DNA from: Aptenodytes patagonicus
Taxonomy: Eukaryota; Chordata; Aves; Sphenisciformes; Spheniscidae
Reading direction: 5' to 3'
Assembly (NCBI RefSeq): GCF_965638725.1
Contig: NC_134957.1
Coordinates: 23,453,556 to 23,517,555 of the forward strand
Length of the DNA stretch: 64,000 bases
A program made the translations under genes and the position numbers. The notes below the pieces were generated by a model that did no database searches, was not told the origin of the DNA, and was given only the letters and a program-made list of their open reading frames with translations. Shown here one piece after another: positions 1 to 14,200 of the stretch (the first letter of the stretch is position 1; each line of letters begins with the position of its first letter).

Positions 1-3000
1 CGTTACTTCCATATATATTCCATTTGCATGAAAGTATCTGTGTACTTGTATGTGCACACAGGTATTTCAAAGATGAGAAAATACTTTGAGGCCTCCCTTT
101 TTAGCTGGGAATCCAGATCTAGACTGTAGAGACTAGTCTTTCAGGTTTTGGGATTACTTGTTGGTATTTAACAAATAAGTTTGGAAGGTTTCAAACAGCC
201 CTCTTAAAAACCACACACAGTCTTCCATCATCACTGACGATGAACTGGCATTTCTTATGTTAGGAAAGAAGACTACAGCTTCTGCAAAAGCGAAAACTGG
301 GCTTCCCGCTTTAGTTTGCAGAATGATCCATTCGTCATCTAAACTATGTAAGATTAGCAAGGCAAAGAAGAGAGCTTAAATTACTGTAACTTGCGTGTAT
401 TCTGTGAATAACTGGTACAATGGAGATAAGTGTTTGAGTTAAATCAAATATATAGTTCTCTCACTAGTACTACATTTAGTAAAAAAAATTAAAGGATATA
501 GTCAAACTAGAACAATTTGAAAATGAGTCCAGCAGAAGAATTGTCAGATGACGTGACATTAACTCTCCACGGACCACTCAGCACCCTGATGCTGACATCT
601 GACGTGATCTTTGGTTGGGATTCAGATTTATAACTATGAGGAGAAATCCCCCCCTGATGCTGGGCAGATCTGGAGTTGGTTGGCTGGGGACAAGGAGTCC
701 GCTGCTTTTGCAGGAACAGTGAAGCGGAAGAGTTTCCTTCACAGATGCCCATTTGCACATTACGTGGAGGGATGCTATCTCCGAGAGACAGGAATGTCTT
801 CTACAAGTTCCCAGGAGTGGGTGAGTGACAGCTGAGCACTGAGTCCATGGTGAGCCGCAGATCTGCTAATTGCCACCTTCCTCCACTCACCCTTCCAACA
901 GGCGACTTCCTGAAATCTGTTTCGGGGAGTTTTGTATTTTTGTCACTCTGCATTAGGCTACAGTGCAGCGCAGCTTGTCACTTTGCGTTACGTGTGATTG
1001 TGCTGTCTGGAATCGGACCCAACGTAATGGAGAATGACGTGATTATAGTGGGATTTAACTCATCGGGTTTCTTCCAGCGCATCTTTCGCGTTGTGTCATC
1101 AGTCTGTTGCAGAGCTGGGTGCTGGGTGTCTGTTGCATCACAGGGGACTAGAACAAGTGATATAATAACAATGTAATACCCCATCTAGACCAAAATGTTT
1201 ATTCTCCAGGAATACTTGGACCTGTTGCTTCTAGCTCAATGGAGTAACATTACTTGGTGGTAGACACTTCCTCACACACATTAAAAAAGTAGGAAACCAA
1301 CGCTTTTTTGAAAAGCCCAAAATATTACTGTATAGCATATGGCACCCAAGATATGAGTAAACTTGCAACATCCGCTTATGTCTGTCTTCCTGTGGTATGC
1401 TGAAGGTGTTGCTTTGGGATTTTTAGTGTAGAAATGGAGTTGCTGCAGGGCAAGGAAGGTGTTTTATGCCCTGTCATCTGTGAAGAAGAAGAAAGCAGAT
1501 ATTCTGTTAACTCCTTAGAGACTGTGTATTGCATGAGTACCCTGTGAGTAAGAGGACTGGATATGATGATCCATAGCGAGACTTGACTCCTAATTACCCG
1601 TGTGAGACAATGCAGCCCACTCCTGGTGACCCTGGTTTTCGCGGGTGTCTCCAGGGTAAGCTGAAGACTGAACACATTGCTGCAGGCCAGAAGGTGCTAG
1701 AAACCTTCTCCTGTCACAGCATACTAAAACACCACCACCGGTCCACAGCCCTTTCTACATCCAGGCCTGGGGAGTTCAGGAAAGAGGGCAGCTGGGCGCA
1801 AGCTGCTATGAATTTCTTCGATGTCAGCAAATGCGTAAAGAAAAATGCCAGGGCTTCATTCTCCTTTCACAAGGCTTTTACAACAGTGCATGTCTAACAG
1901 AGTCCCTCCTAATTTACACAGCTAAAATGAGAGGAAACCCAAACTTTTCTTATCTATTTGATGAAATTACCTGACTACTTATGTAGATGCATAACTACCC
2001 CAGTATATTTGAGATCATTATTTGCACTGAGTTTCTGTAGCATGTGTAAATTGCATGACATTGCTGAAGACACCATTTGCCTTTTCAGTGAAACTCTTTT
2101 ACCAGTAGAGCGGATGTATGATATTTTGGGCATTTGGGAGCCTGTTCTGGAAAAGCAGGCAGTCCAGATTGCGCTGAGGACAATGTCTATTACAGGCCTG
2201 ATCGTGCAGCATGCATAGGTTTGCGCTTGAAGTGAAACAACTAGCATTTTGCCGATAATAGTCAGTGACCTCTCTGCTTCCAACAGCTGGCTTACAAAAA
2301 GAAGCACATGGCGAAATGGCACCTGCTGAAGCCTGAAGCATGGAATGACAGTCATAATCGAGGAATGTCTCATTATCTGATCAGCAGTAATACATATTTT
2401 CCTCTCATTGCTGCACCCTTGAAGAACACGGCTAAATACAAGGTGCTTCAAGAGTTCAGGGGGGGCATTTTCAGCAACGCTAATGCTGCCAGCAAATTGA
2501 CGTTATTGAGATATGATTGCAGAATCCTGGCAACAGGAATGAAAGGCAGCAGAAGTGCTGTTCCTTTTGTTCCACCCAAATGATACCAATCACTGGCCAC
2601 GTTAATGATACCTTCATTAAAATGTGCCAATAGAAAAGCACTGTCTTTTTTTGGCATATGCATTCCTAGATCACTTTTTTCAATGTGACTGTAGGGGGTT
2701 GACACAAATTACTATGCTGCCAGCACAGCTGTCCTACATAATCTGTTGTTGCATAAAGTTAGAATTAATGATTTTAACAAGTATCAAGGCAGGGATATTA
2801 GGAATACGCATTACATAGCTTCTGGCTCTCTAATAAGACCCATCTGTTATAAACCATATACAGTGTAGCATGAGTCCTAACCAACGGGCGGCTTGACCAC
2901 TTGCGTAAAGAAGATTTTAATGGGATCAAACCTGCTTCAACAACTGGCTGAGGGCTTTGCGGCTTGGGCATGGCACTAGCTATGTCAGGACATGCTCATC

Positions 3001-5670
3001 CATCTCAGAAGAGGATGGTGTTGGGCAAGGAGTTGAAGTTAGTGTTGTGATGCATCCGTAGTTGGTCAGAATGGTACTTGCTGTCTTTGCGATGCCGCCT
3101 GGGAGGAAAGGTGTATCTTGGCTCCCTTATTGCACCTAAAGGATGCTAGGAGCACGTGGACGGAATAAGCCTGAACCAGTGTAACTGGGACTCTTAACTG
3201 GAAGCTGTGAGTGAAGCAGTATGATGGCAACCAGTAGATCCACGAACCAATCAGTCCCATCTAGAAAAGAGAACACAGTCCCTTTATTCACTGATTCCTT
3301 GGAAAGTATTTTCATTGCTCACTGAGATGAATATTCTAGAGCTCTGGGAAAGTTTAGGATCACATCCAGAATAAGCAGGTCAGCTTGCACTCTGGAAAAC
3401 CTATAGGAGGTTGCAGGAAAGTGTAACTAAACCAATATTTACATTTTCCACTCACTTCTGATTAATGGAAATAACACAGAAGAAAGAGGATGGGAAGCTA
3501 TACAAGGTTAAATTTTTTGTTCACTTGGTGCTTCCTCGTATCATAGGTCCTGCCAAATACCAGCTCTTCACAGAGAAAGGGAAATCAGACACGTTTAAAA
3601 TAGTTTTTTTCTTCTTTAAACAGAAGAAAATAACAGTCCTAGGAATTTTACTTTATTTTGCTACATCTGAACTTTACTAGACCACAGAGAAATAGTAGAA
3701 GAAGCTTTATGGATTTGGAGTTCAGGCCAAAGCTCAATGAGTTGTGACTCAGAAGACCTAACGGAAGGGGAAAAGCCAGTGAGTGGAGAGGAACAGGTTA
3801 CTTATATTCAAGGGCCAGTCGTGGAATTTGCAGAACTTGTGTCTTCCATCCCCGAGATAGCTGTGCACAATATTCTTGTTTTTGTAAAGAGTTTTGTTGT
3901 TGCTATTGCCAATTGAAATTGGAGTCTGGTCTCAGGAGGTGCTGAGCACTGCTTGCTGTGGTTGGTAGAAATTCTGAGTGCTGATAGTTCACAAGATCGG
4001 TACTTTTGCTCTCCAGGGCCTTTAAGTCTGATCCCATATGAAAAGCATTTTTCTTTAGTCATGCATTAGCAAGTTATTGCTCAGTGGGAAGAGGAGAGGA
4101 GGTAGAAGTTTAAGCTTGTGAAAGGTGTTCCAAAGGTCCTAAGAAAAGTAAATAATTCCAGTGAGTCTCATTGCAAACTGGCCATTAGCAGGATTACATC
4201 TTTATAACCACAGAGCAAATACGTGGAACCGAAAGCAACAGTTTCAGAGGAAGGAGAATCACTCCCTGAACTGCTTTAGATGTTAGCAACAGCAAGACAC
4301 AAACAATGCAGATACATTGAGAGATAAGTTAAAAGCCTTTTAGTTCATCTTCAAGCACTTTGTTGTAGGGGAAACCAGCATGGTATCAAAATGTGCCTTT
4401 TATACAGAGCTTGTTTTACTCAAGCAGCACAAAGCAGGAACCCAGCTTGGTAGTATGAGATATGCAGAACATTGTCATTTTTGATCTGTTCACTTTTATC
4501 TGAGACATTAATGTAGTATTCTCTGGTTCTTCCAATCTCTGCAAAGCAATTTTGCAGTCGCTGCATTAAAGAGTGCTTTCTGCTGGTGCAGGGAAGCCTG
4601 CGGCTTCGTCCCACTGTTGCACCGATGGGTGCAGATCTGTAGTTGTCCTGTAGTGCCAGACCTTGTCTCCTTGCAGTCAGCAGAGAAAGGCAGATATAAT
4701 AAGCAATCTGAAAAGATCTCCTACCTCTCTCCTTTGTTATATAGTCTGAAGCACATTTGTTCTCTTTAATGTAGGCACCACTTAAGTTTGCAGACAGGTG
4801 GTTTGAATTCAGCTTAATGGCGGTAAAACTTTTAGCAGAGACTGGGCCGTTTCCAGGAGATCTGATCCTCAGTGGACCAGATATGAAAGGGTGCTCTGGT
4901 GTGTTTAGGGCAGAAGAGAGGGAAAATAATGGAAGTGTCCAAGGCAACAGGTGGCTTCCTATGCAGCTGTAAGAACAGTGGAGGAAGAGCCCTTGGCCTG
5001 ATGAGAAATCCTACTGGAAATTTTGCCAGTGGTGGTACACCCCAACCGCCCAGTGTGAGATCTTCTGCTGATTATATTTCTTTGGTGGCATGAGGACCAT
5101 TCACCACATCCTCTCGGCCTTACAAACAGCAGCTATCTGCCCTCTACAGAAAGAATGTTAAATGGTAGCAGATGCTGAAAGGTCAAATTTGATTGTTGGC
5201 CACTGACACCTTCCACACTTAGAGACACACTATAGCGTCAGACTATTAACTGATGCTCCTTAAGATTATCTGGTTTCCTCCTCTTCTTAACTTTGCTATT
5301 TCCTGGTTCATGGGAAAGGCTCCTAATATCAGCACCAATATCCTGCTTGTTCACAGATGGTTGCCGAGAGGAGACACCTGGCACTCTGTGGGTCTCTTTG
5401 CATTGCTCAGATAATATTAATTACAGCTCCAAGGGAAACAGCCACCTGCCAACCTTTGACTCGATGCAGTTTGTGTTATGAATGGCACAGAACACAATTC
5501 TTCCTCTACAGATGTGCAGTTTACCCTGCTGAGAGTAATTTATTGCCACTTTCCAGGTTTCCGGATACTCCATTAGTGTTCCTGAGGCTGGGGAAAGGGG
5601 CACTCTTGCTGATTACAGCACAGGGTGAGTGTCAGGGCTTGTGACTGCTGTCTGCTGCTTTGTTCCTAGC
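1..5670. other. unique noncoding DNA, no gene recognised
   Basis: No recognised exon, RNA gene or young repeat is visible here. The longest open frames are minus-strand 1975-2451 (158 codons) and 4420-4947 (175 codons). Neither shows a domain, a signal peptide or compositional bias, and I read both as chance. The stretch around 900-1110 is locally richer in CpG than its surroundings. Three copies of an ATF/CREB-like octamer near the start are listed separately. Confidence 0.6.
549..1042 (+). promoter_or_regulatory. cluster of three TGACGTGA (CRE/ATF-like) sites
   Basis: TGACGTGA occurs at 549-556, 600-607 and 1035-1042, all on the plus strand. The octamer contains the TGACGT core bound by CREB/ATF-family bZIP factors. 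Three same-strand copies in under 500 bp is more than expected for a CpG-containing 8-mer in CpG-depleted DNA. The only other copy I noticed in the window is on the minus strand near 20553. No TATA element or recognised exon lies next to the cluster, so a regulatory role is inference only. Confidence 0.25.
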
Positions 5671-5755
5671 TTGACTTGCCTACCTTTACAGAGGTGTCAT
5701 GAGGCTGAATGTATTGATGTGTATATAAAAAGTGGTTTGAGATCACTGGATTTTA
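5671..5755 (+). repeat. ancient L3/MIR-like retroelement 3' tail
   Basis: The order of short blocks here matches the 3' part of old amniote CR1-group (L3) or MIR-type elements as I remember it: a 'cctacctttacagaggtgt' block, then 'tcatgaggctgaatg', then 'agtggtttgagatc'. The copy is very diverged, with no target duplication or coding remnant. The family is recalled, not searched, and L3 and MIR cannot be separated by eye. Confidence 0.45.
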
Positions 5756-8054
5756 TTCAGAGCTATTTTTTTCCTGTGCTTTAGAAGGTCTTCATGAGCT
5801 TTATCCAGAGCCAGGGAGCTAAATATTTTCCCAGGTCCTTCTCCTGTCCTCTTGTGAACAACTCCTTCCCCTTGCAGCCAGAACTTCCACAGTGATGACC
5901 ACAGGGCAGGGGGAGAGTAGGGAAAATAGGGAGATTTAAGAGATTTAGCATGATGAGCAAAGAGAATGAGCACAGTTCTAGAAAAAGGCTGGGTTTGTTA
6001 CGGTTGCCCAAACACTCCTTCCCTTTCTCCACATGCTTGCTTCAGCTTTCTCCACATATTTTCTCAACTGATTTCTTGCATTTGCTGTACAACTGCAATT
6101 CTCTCCCATTAGTACCTCACAGCCATTCTGTATTTATTCTCCAAGGGAGGTTCTTTTCATCTAATTCAGGAAGGGTTTAATTTTTCTGTAGCAGGGTACG
6201 TTTACTGATCTACCTGATGTGTTTGTGTGACTGCATTTGTCTTCGCTGCCTGGAACCGGGCACCTTTCCCCTTCCCCAGTAGTGACGTTGGCCCACCCAA
6301 GGGCTTACTCCTGTGAGTGCAAATCAAGTAAGTGCTTAACCCAGGTTATTTTCTGCTGAGCGTCTAGGTGCAAGATCAAAAGTTGTTTTGCTTTTCTCAT
6401 TCCTGCATAGTCAGATTGTTTCTTAGGCAGAAGGAAAATACAGAATGACTCACTGATGTGCAAGACACAGCCAGAGACTTCCAAATCACAATTATGGGTT
6501 TGAGGGAAAGCTGTGTGCTTCGGAACTGTATTAATAGACTTGAAATGGTCTAGAAATTTGTTGCCTGCTCAGTTTTCCCGCATGCTGCTGGGAATCAGAA
6601 GTTGTTAATGCCTCCAGGCCAGTAGTATCCTCAAGGAAGTCAGTAGCTGATCTCTGTCCAGCTCCCAGAGGACGTGTGGATTCATCACAGCTGCTCTCTT
6701 TTACCTCCAAGAAAGGGCTAGAATCTGAAAGAAATGTGTCTCCCTGCTCATTTTTCAATTCCCTTTCAGGACTGACTGCATAAGGTTTTAGATGTCACTT
6801 CATATAACCAGTTTAGAGGGAATGACATGTGCCCAACACTTTGGACTCTGAAGGACAAGCCAGCTCATTTGAAAAGTGGATGGGGGGAAATGTACTGTAT
6901 ATACAGGCTGAGGAGGGTAGCAGCATTCAGTGAAATCCCCTAGCTAGTTTTAAAAATCAGAAACAGAGTTTAATGAAAGATTAGATCCAAGTATCCTGTG
7001 TGCAACCCATGGATTTAGGCATTCTGGGACTCTGAATTTTGGGTCAGATTCTTCTTAGCAGGGGATGAGCTGACGGGCCCACTCCTCTCCAAATGCAGCA
7101 CTGCACTGCGGAGTCTGTTTGGCATTTCTGGTTTGGACCCTCCTCTGATGGCAAAACCAATGAATTTCTGCTCCTCTCAAGTTTTCAAGGGGCCAATGAA
7201 ATGCCAACCCCACTGCTTCACATCTGGCCTCCCTTCGGTGCCGCAGCAGTAATACAGAGTGCCCAGCCCTGTTCAAAGTGGCCAGCCCTCGCAGCTCTTG
7301 CACCCAGAGGGTTTTCTGAGGGCTTTGTACCACAGTAGTACTCTCATGGAACTGCCTTTACAATCTTATTATCCCACATGCCAGTTCCTTGCTTTCTTAT
7401 CTGCTAAGGAAGTCGCTCCAGTTGCGACTCCGCTTCAAATACTGAAAAAAAAGCAGAGCTCTCCTGGCTCCCTTGGCCTCTCTCAAGGGGTACTTGCTCT
7501 GGAGTCACCTTTTTTCCTTCATTTTTTACTCTAATGAAAACCGCTATCCTATGTCCAGTATTTTCTCTTTGATTCTACCCCCTTATTCTTCCATGGTCTT
7601 AATGTTGGATTTGGTTGAAAGATTTCTGCTAAAGCTGTTTTCCATTATAAACTGTTTAGCCACACCAAACCACAGGAACATCTACTTACACAAAACTTTC
7701 AACAAACAAACATTCAGACATTCAAGACCTCCTTGTGCTGTGGGCGTGCGTGTTTCACACTGGCAATGTTAGACTGTTTTTTCACTTCTTTGTGTCAGAC
7801 TGTAATTTTTTTCAGAATGATAGAGCTGGAAAGAAATGCTTCCACCTAGGAAAGTAAGGCAGTTCAATGAGGCTGTTTCCAGATCACCCTTCTTGCGTGT
7901 ACTTACTTCACCAGGAATTTCAAAACTTGTTTTCTGTTCCAGTTTGGGACAGAAGAAAGTTTGTGGAGCAAAAAATCTGAAGTTCAATCAGTTCTTAGTC
8001 CTGGATTTAAAATACATCACATTTAAATGAAAAGAACCCCAAAAAATCTAGAAA
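5756..8054. other. unique noncoding DNA, nothing recognised
   Basis: Only short overlapping frames of at most about 100 codons are present, on both strands, with none resembling a known protein. I see no microsatellite, young repeat or RNA gene. The frames at 7055-7338 run antisense to each other and look like chance products of a slightly GC-richer patch. Confidence 0.6.
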
Positions 8055-8225
8055 ATATCTAAAGCTCTTCATGATCTTTCACTGTTGTATCCCTGTCCTC
8101 CCATACACTCTTATCCATCATCTTCCCTTGCTATACTCTATTTATAGATTCCTTGAGGCAGAGACCTGCCAATGTTTCTGTCAGTACAGTGCCAAGCACA
8201 TCTATGATGCTTTATAAATAATCAT
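8055..8225 (+). repeat. ancient L2-like LINE remnant
   Basis: The stretch begins with an 'aaagctcttcatgatctt' block. It continues through a pyrimidine-rich section to 'gattccttgaggcagagacc', 'cagtacagtgccaagcaca' and a terminal 'ttataaataat'. That order matches the 3' untranslated end of L2-group elements in amniotes as I recall it. Divergence is high and the 8138-8225 part is the clearest. An alternative is another old SINE that shares the same tail. Confidence 0.45.
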
Positions 8226-11200
8226 AGAGAATGCATATTTTGCGAAATGTTTAAGCTTTTCCTCTTAAAAAAAAATAATTCTATCTGCCATATCAGGCAC
8301 GATTAAATTTCAGTGTGCCATCCTTCCTTCGGTAAGATGCTAAATTAACATCCTTTTCCTCTGTCATTGTTGCTTCTTACAAATGAGAGGCAAGGACCCC
8401 TCTCCCCTCTTCTTCCCACATTTAAGAATTTTGTTTCAAACCCTAGCAGCTTAGATACCAGCCCCAGTCCCAACAAAATAATTTGAATATCTAAGGTGTG
8501 TAAGAATAAGGAACAATCATCTCAAATCTTCTTTAGCTGCCCATGGAGTCTTTGTGTTTACTGAACTTTAACTCTTTATTACCTAAAATGACACAAAATA
8601 CCTAGAGTGTAGGCACTGTGTTTAAGGCTACATAATTCTCCCTGTCTTCCCCAGGACCTGAGCACGTCAAGCATCTTGCAAAGGGATAACTGCGTCTGAC
8701 AGATCATCTTCTGTGCTTGTAGAAGGCTGGTTTCCAAAAACAAGGCATTTCACAGGTTAGCGAGTGCTGCAGAGAGCTCCTACAAAATGAGGCTTCTCAA
8801 CTTTCTCTTTCTTCCCTGAACAAATTATTCATCATTAAAAGCAAACAGGCACGTAGCACTCAGGAGACACAGGGCCTCTCATCACCAGACGTGTCATTAT
8901 AAATTTGCCTGCAGGGCTCTCTCTGGAGCTGGGTGGCCTGCAGCACAGACCCCTCCTCGGCAATCAGCCGGAACGTAACACCGCAATTGCCAGATAAGCC
9001 ACCTAGTAATTTACTGAATTTACAGTGGGGGATGGAAAAACATTTCTTTGTGCCTTAATATAGAAGCAAAGGAGACAAACACCAAGATTCAGTGTCTGAA
9101 GGAGCTGGCAAAGCCTTTCTTAAGTGTCTGTGTGAAATTACGACTTGGAAGTGTTTGCAGAGGTCCCCAGCGCTTTTGCCTGTTTCTGCTTTCCAGATTG
9201 CTGGGCCTGCCTTTATTCTATCCGCCAAAGTGCCTGCAGAAATGTGCACTCCCCTCTGCGCAGTCCCGCTTGTAGTGATGTTGGCTCTGTTTGCAGCAGC
9301 GTCCAGGGTGGTCTGTGCCTGTTGTGTTGCTAAATATGCATCATGCAGGCTCAACAGTTGAGATTTAAATTGCTTCATGTCACTGTTCACTTAAATCTGA
9401 ATGCAGATGTTGCCGTTTACCATAATGAGGTTTACCTTTTTCCCTACTCGCTCCCTTCCATCTCATGCCTCGTATGGCTTTCCTTTGCAAAGATGACACA
9501 CTTTCACAGTGAAATGACAATTCTTAGAGGAACAAACAGAAGGAAAGACTGAATGATCTCAAATGAAATGAGAAGCCCACCATGATAAAAGCTTCCTACG
9601 ATATCAGAACTTACGCGTTTGTGTGTGCATGTGTGTGGGTGGGGGTGTATAAAAAAGGAAGAATCTTCAGTTTTGAGGTCTCAGATTCTTTGCAACAAGA
9701 TAATGATTTCAGGCTGAAAGCAGCATTCGACTGATCTTTTAATAGAATTCTTGGTCAGAAAAGATCTATTCAGAGAGGTGGAGATCAGAGACAACTAATG
9801 ACAACATGGACCCTGTATTACATTAGACCTAAAGTAAGTCTTCACGGACACAGTTCTTTTTCAGAAAACAGAATGTTGTTTTCTGGTTACAATCTAAACA
9901 TAGTTGCTCCAAATTTTCTTCATCAAAAGGGAAGAAGCATTACTGGCTTTTTCAAATTTTTCTGAAGTCTACTTTGCGTGAATTTGCCTTTCTTCATCTG
10001 TCAGGAGTCTTTCTTGAAATGAGATGGTTTATTCCTCTCTCCACAGTAAGGATTTGGGAATAAGTAGTTTTTCTTTAAGATCTTGAGGGATTCAATAATT
10101 TTGTATTAATATCACTGTGTTACAAACTAAATTATACCCAAACATGCTGAAGGAACTTTAAACAGGTAGTGATTCCCTTTGTGTCCACAAATGGTTCTGT
10201 GGATATTTCCAAATCTGTAAAATTTGACTCTCCAGCTCAGAGTGATTCAGGATAGCGACACTAGGAGTATCAAAGTAAGAAAAAATTCCATATGGAAATC
10301 AATTTTATTGCTTGCCTTTATAAAAATAATTCATTTGTTCCATGATGTATTACCAATGAGTCCTTGCCTCACTAACTGTTAGGTTACATAGCTATTAGCT
10401 GCCCATAGCTCCAGCCTATTAACGATTGCTGCTGATGATCTGCAGTCATGGTATCACTCTCAATATCCAAAGAGGTTGGTCTGAATTCAGGGACATGTAG
10501 TGATCATTTTGCTCCTCTCTGTGATACACAGTATCCATAAATCAAAAAAAATCAATGGCCCGAGCATTATTGCATGGAGAGATGAAGAGACATAACTGTT
10601 AAATCAGGCAGCAAAATCAAAAGATGTGGTGAAGGACGACGATGATCATAGAAGGAGGCATCCAGCATCCCAGCAGAACAGCCTCCTCCTGAGGATAACA
10701 CATGGTGATTATTGCTGGTTAGGGCTTAGATGTTATTTGTCTTAATAAGCAGATTATTAAAATTTTTTTTTACTTCCGAAGCATTTGCCACTGCTCCATT
10801 GCTGGAGACAGGATGCTTGCGACAAGCATCTGGTCAAGACGCTGGAGATGAGCTGTGAGCTCATCTTGTGAATCATTTCCTATAACTCTTTCTTCTGTTA
10901 GACACTTGCTTTCCCCAAGATGAAGATGATGTTTTCCAGGTAGAAGGCTTTCATAAGCAAAGGGTTTTGACCTATGGGATCCAAGTCTATGAAAGATTAA
11001 TGTGATGGCCTGAGCTCCTAAACGTGACCAAAGGAGGGAGAAAAGGGTTGGACAAAGCATCTCTAAAAGCCTGCTTTGTCATCTCTCTTAATAATGTTTT
11101 AACCTCCAGTCTCCCTGAAAAACCTAGGTCCTGCTGGGCTATAACATTGGCAAACTTGTCATATGAGATTAGTGGAATTGTTGAATAATGTTATCAAAGT

Positions 11201-14200
11201 TGTGCTTTTTATGATTTATATCATGACAGTCCTCAAAATGTTGTGGTCTGCCAAAAGGCCATTTAAGCTAGAAGAAATCCACTAATGGGAAGAGTGCCAT
11301 CGTAAATCGTAATTGTAAACTCGGAGAAGTTTCAACCCAACTGTCCTGAACAGGAAGGGCCATTCTGCCCCAACAGAAGGAAGGATGAGCGAGATTAACA
11401 ATATAAATGGGTGGTAATGCCATTTTGAACAAGAGAAGAGAGGAGAAATTGGGCAGGTTGCTGCTGTGTGTAGGTGTGGTGGATGGAGGTATCCGGGTGC
11501 ACCAGCTTTAAGGTCTTAGTCTAAGAGATAGTACTCAAGGTGTCTTTTCAGTTTGTAAATTGCACCTTGAGTTTGTATGGCTAATGCGTACCTCAAGGAT
11601 TTGAGATGACAGCTGGGAAAGAAATTTGATGCTAAAATTACATTTTGGTTTATTTTCCTCTTTTTGTAATCTTCTTTCTCACTTAATTAAGAGCCTAACC
11701 TTTTTCTGTGCTAGAATTAAATTATATGCTTTCACCTTTAATCTGCTTGATGTTGAGTGAATTCAACTGAAGCTAGCAAGCACAAACCAGATTACTTCTC
11801 TGGTTGGAAACCTCTTGATGTGTATCTGCCATTTGAGGTGAACCCTACAATGGAATACGTCTCCTACTCTTCAAGAATGAGCTTGAAGACTGGCGTTACC
11901 AGCTGTGGGGTGCTAGGAACAAGTCTCTGGATCAGTAGAGATCAACAACTTATATGTAAACTGGTTTTCCCCAGTCATCACAGTGAGCTGTAGAATTTCA
12001 AAGATAATTGATCAGAATATGAGACTGATTAAAATTAGTCTTGTATTTCAACAAAATAAGTTGATTCTATATGAATAAGAGTGCAGCCGGCAAGGTCTCG
12101 ATTTCTCACGTGTGGTTTCCATGCCTTATACACCATCTCATCATCGTATTTTTTCATTAAAACCTTAAGAATTAGATCCCACCTCATTGGGACTATATGC
12201 TCTGCTTGTCTTCAAACAAGCTAGCAATAAACAAGACCTTCCTGCTGATCACAGCGTGGCTCTGTGCTAATATGCTAACAAAACCATCCAGGCAGAATAA
12301 AGGCTAGTAAAAGGATTTGACAGAGTTGTAGGATCTGTGTGGGGTTGGTCTGCAGGCTTATTACAGTAGCGGTGACTGGAGGGAGAAATTCTTCCCCTTC
12401 TCATGCCATGTCTGCCTAAACTTGAAAAATCCTCAAGCAAAGGTGTGTCCCCAAGAAAAGAAACGTGTAAGTGTTGTAATTTCAGTGGGATAAAAAATTA
12501 ATTCTGTGCGTCTGTGTTAGGAAAGAAGAACAAATCTTCAGTGTTGAATGTAATGCAGTTTCAAAGGCGGTTGAAGCTGGAAGATGCAAGTTAAGACCTT
12601 GAGCTACAAAAATAGTTGTAGAAGCGAATGCGTAATGTGACATTACACAAAAGGATTAGTGGGCGTGAGAGTAGCGTTAAACTTTGCTCTTTAATAGGCA
12701 GTGTGGGACACAGTCACGCTCAAAAGAACCAAACTCAAATATAATCACTGCATCTTCATCTAAATGATGGACCCCATGCTTGTAGTTGAACAGAATAGCT
12801 CACCTTTGAGTAGAGGAAAATTATACTCATCAAGTTGGAAGTTAGAGCACAGAATAGGGACGGGTAGCTTTGAAAAATGCCCTTGAAGCTTGAAGACACC
12901 CAGAAAAGCTGCTGTGACCTACTGATAATACTAGCTTAGAGTAAGTGCCAGCAATTTCTTTCCTTATGTAAAGAGGAAAACATAGGTATGTGAACAATGA
13001 TCTCCAGAGTCAAGAGAGGAAGAACTTTCAGGCTGTAGAGAGGCAAGCCAAGCAAGAAATCGGCTGTGAGGCCTGAAGGCAGGGCACGGTGGTGTGATAC
13101 TCAACTGCCTCGTCAGACAGAAGTGTGTTTCACCATCTATTTGGAATTTTTTCACTCAGCTGCAGACCCCCTGGCTGCCCTTGATTAAACAAGGATTGTC
13201 CCATAGGCAGAGCAGTGCCCTCCTGATAACAGTTTCAGGGAAATTACACTCCGTGGACAGATAGGACTTAATGATGTAAATGCATGGCAGTAATGGGTCT
13301 CTCTCATCTGAGCTGATGGAGGACCTGTATTAAAGACTGGAAGCACAGAAGCTGCAACTCGGTAGGTAAATTCAGACTCCATCCAGAAGGTCAAGGTAAC
13401 TCAGACATACTGGCTGTCGTATTGCAACAAAGGACAGGGAAGCAAGAACTTAATCATAATCCTGCTAACCTCTTAGCTATCCTTTTGACCAGAAAGTAGG
13501 GATTTGCCCCCTCTGCATAATCCCTCTTCCTCCTTTCTTGTCCAGTAAGAATCTCCAGCTGTGGCTTGTTTGGGGAGCAGAAGCTACAGACAAAATGTTC
13601 AGACCTGTGTCCCCCAGAGCAGCTTTATCTGTATAAACACACAGCAAGTTTCAGCAAGTTAAATCTGTTTCTAATTCTGTATTTGAAAATGAGCTTAAAT
13701 GCCAGTGGTGATGTAATGTTCATTTACATTTCGATTATGTTTCTATTTATTCCTATTAACTGAATCTAGATTCTAACAGTTTGATTTTTTTTATCCATCC
13801 AGGCTCTCTTTGATATGAACAGCTAATTTTTACTTAAAGCCTGCCAAATTTCATGCCTTATTGATTCAATAAACGAAGAAGAATGACAGGTAGAAGGGGA
13901 AATCGATGTTTCTTCCCCAAGGGAAGGCTTATAAATTTGATATGAACTGTTTCTGTAGGAACTGTTTCCTCTGATTGCCACTAAAATGGCTCTGGAAGGA
14001 AGTTAGAGGGTATCATTCACCTCAGGTTTGTCCTGGATATGCATAGCTGGAGAGATGCTTTGGTTTTAAGATACCTCCTGCGCCATATTCCATAAACATG
14101 AACTGCCTATATGTGAGAGATGGCTTAAAAATAACTGCACGTCTCTGATCTGCAGCCTGTCTCTCCGTGATTCTTTGCTCTCGGTGCTGCTGTGTACTCT

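Noticed and set aside
1975-2451. 158-codon minus-strand open frame
   Set aside because: Overlapped by equally open frames on the other strand; no recognisable content.
4420-4947. 175-codon minus-strand open frame
   Set aside because: Sequence has no family features and runs across unremarkable DNA; consistent with chance.
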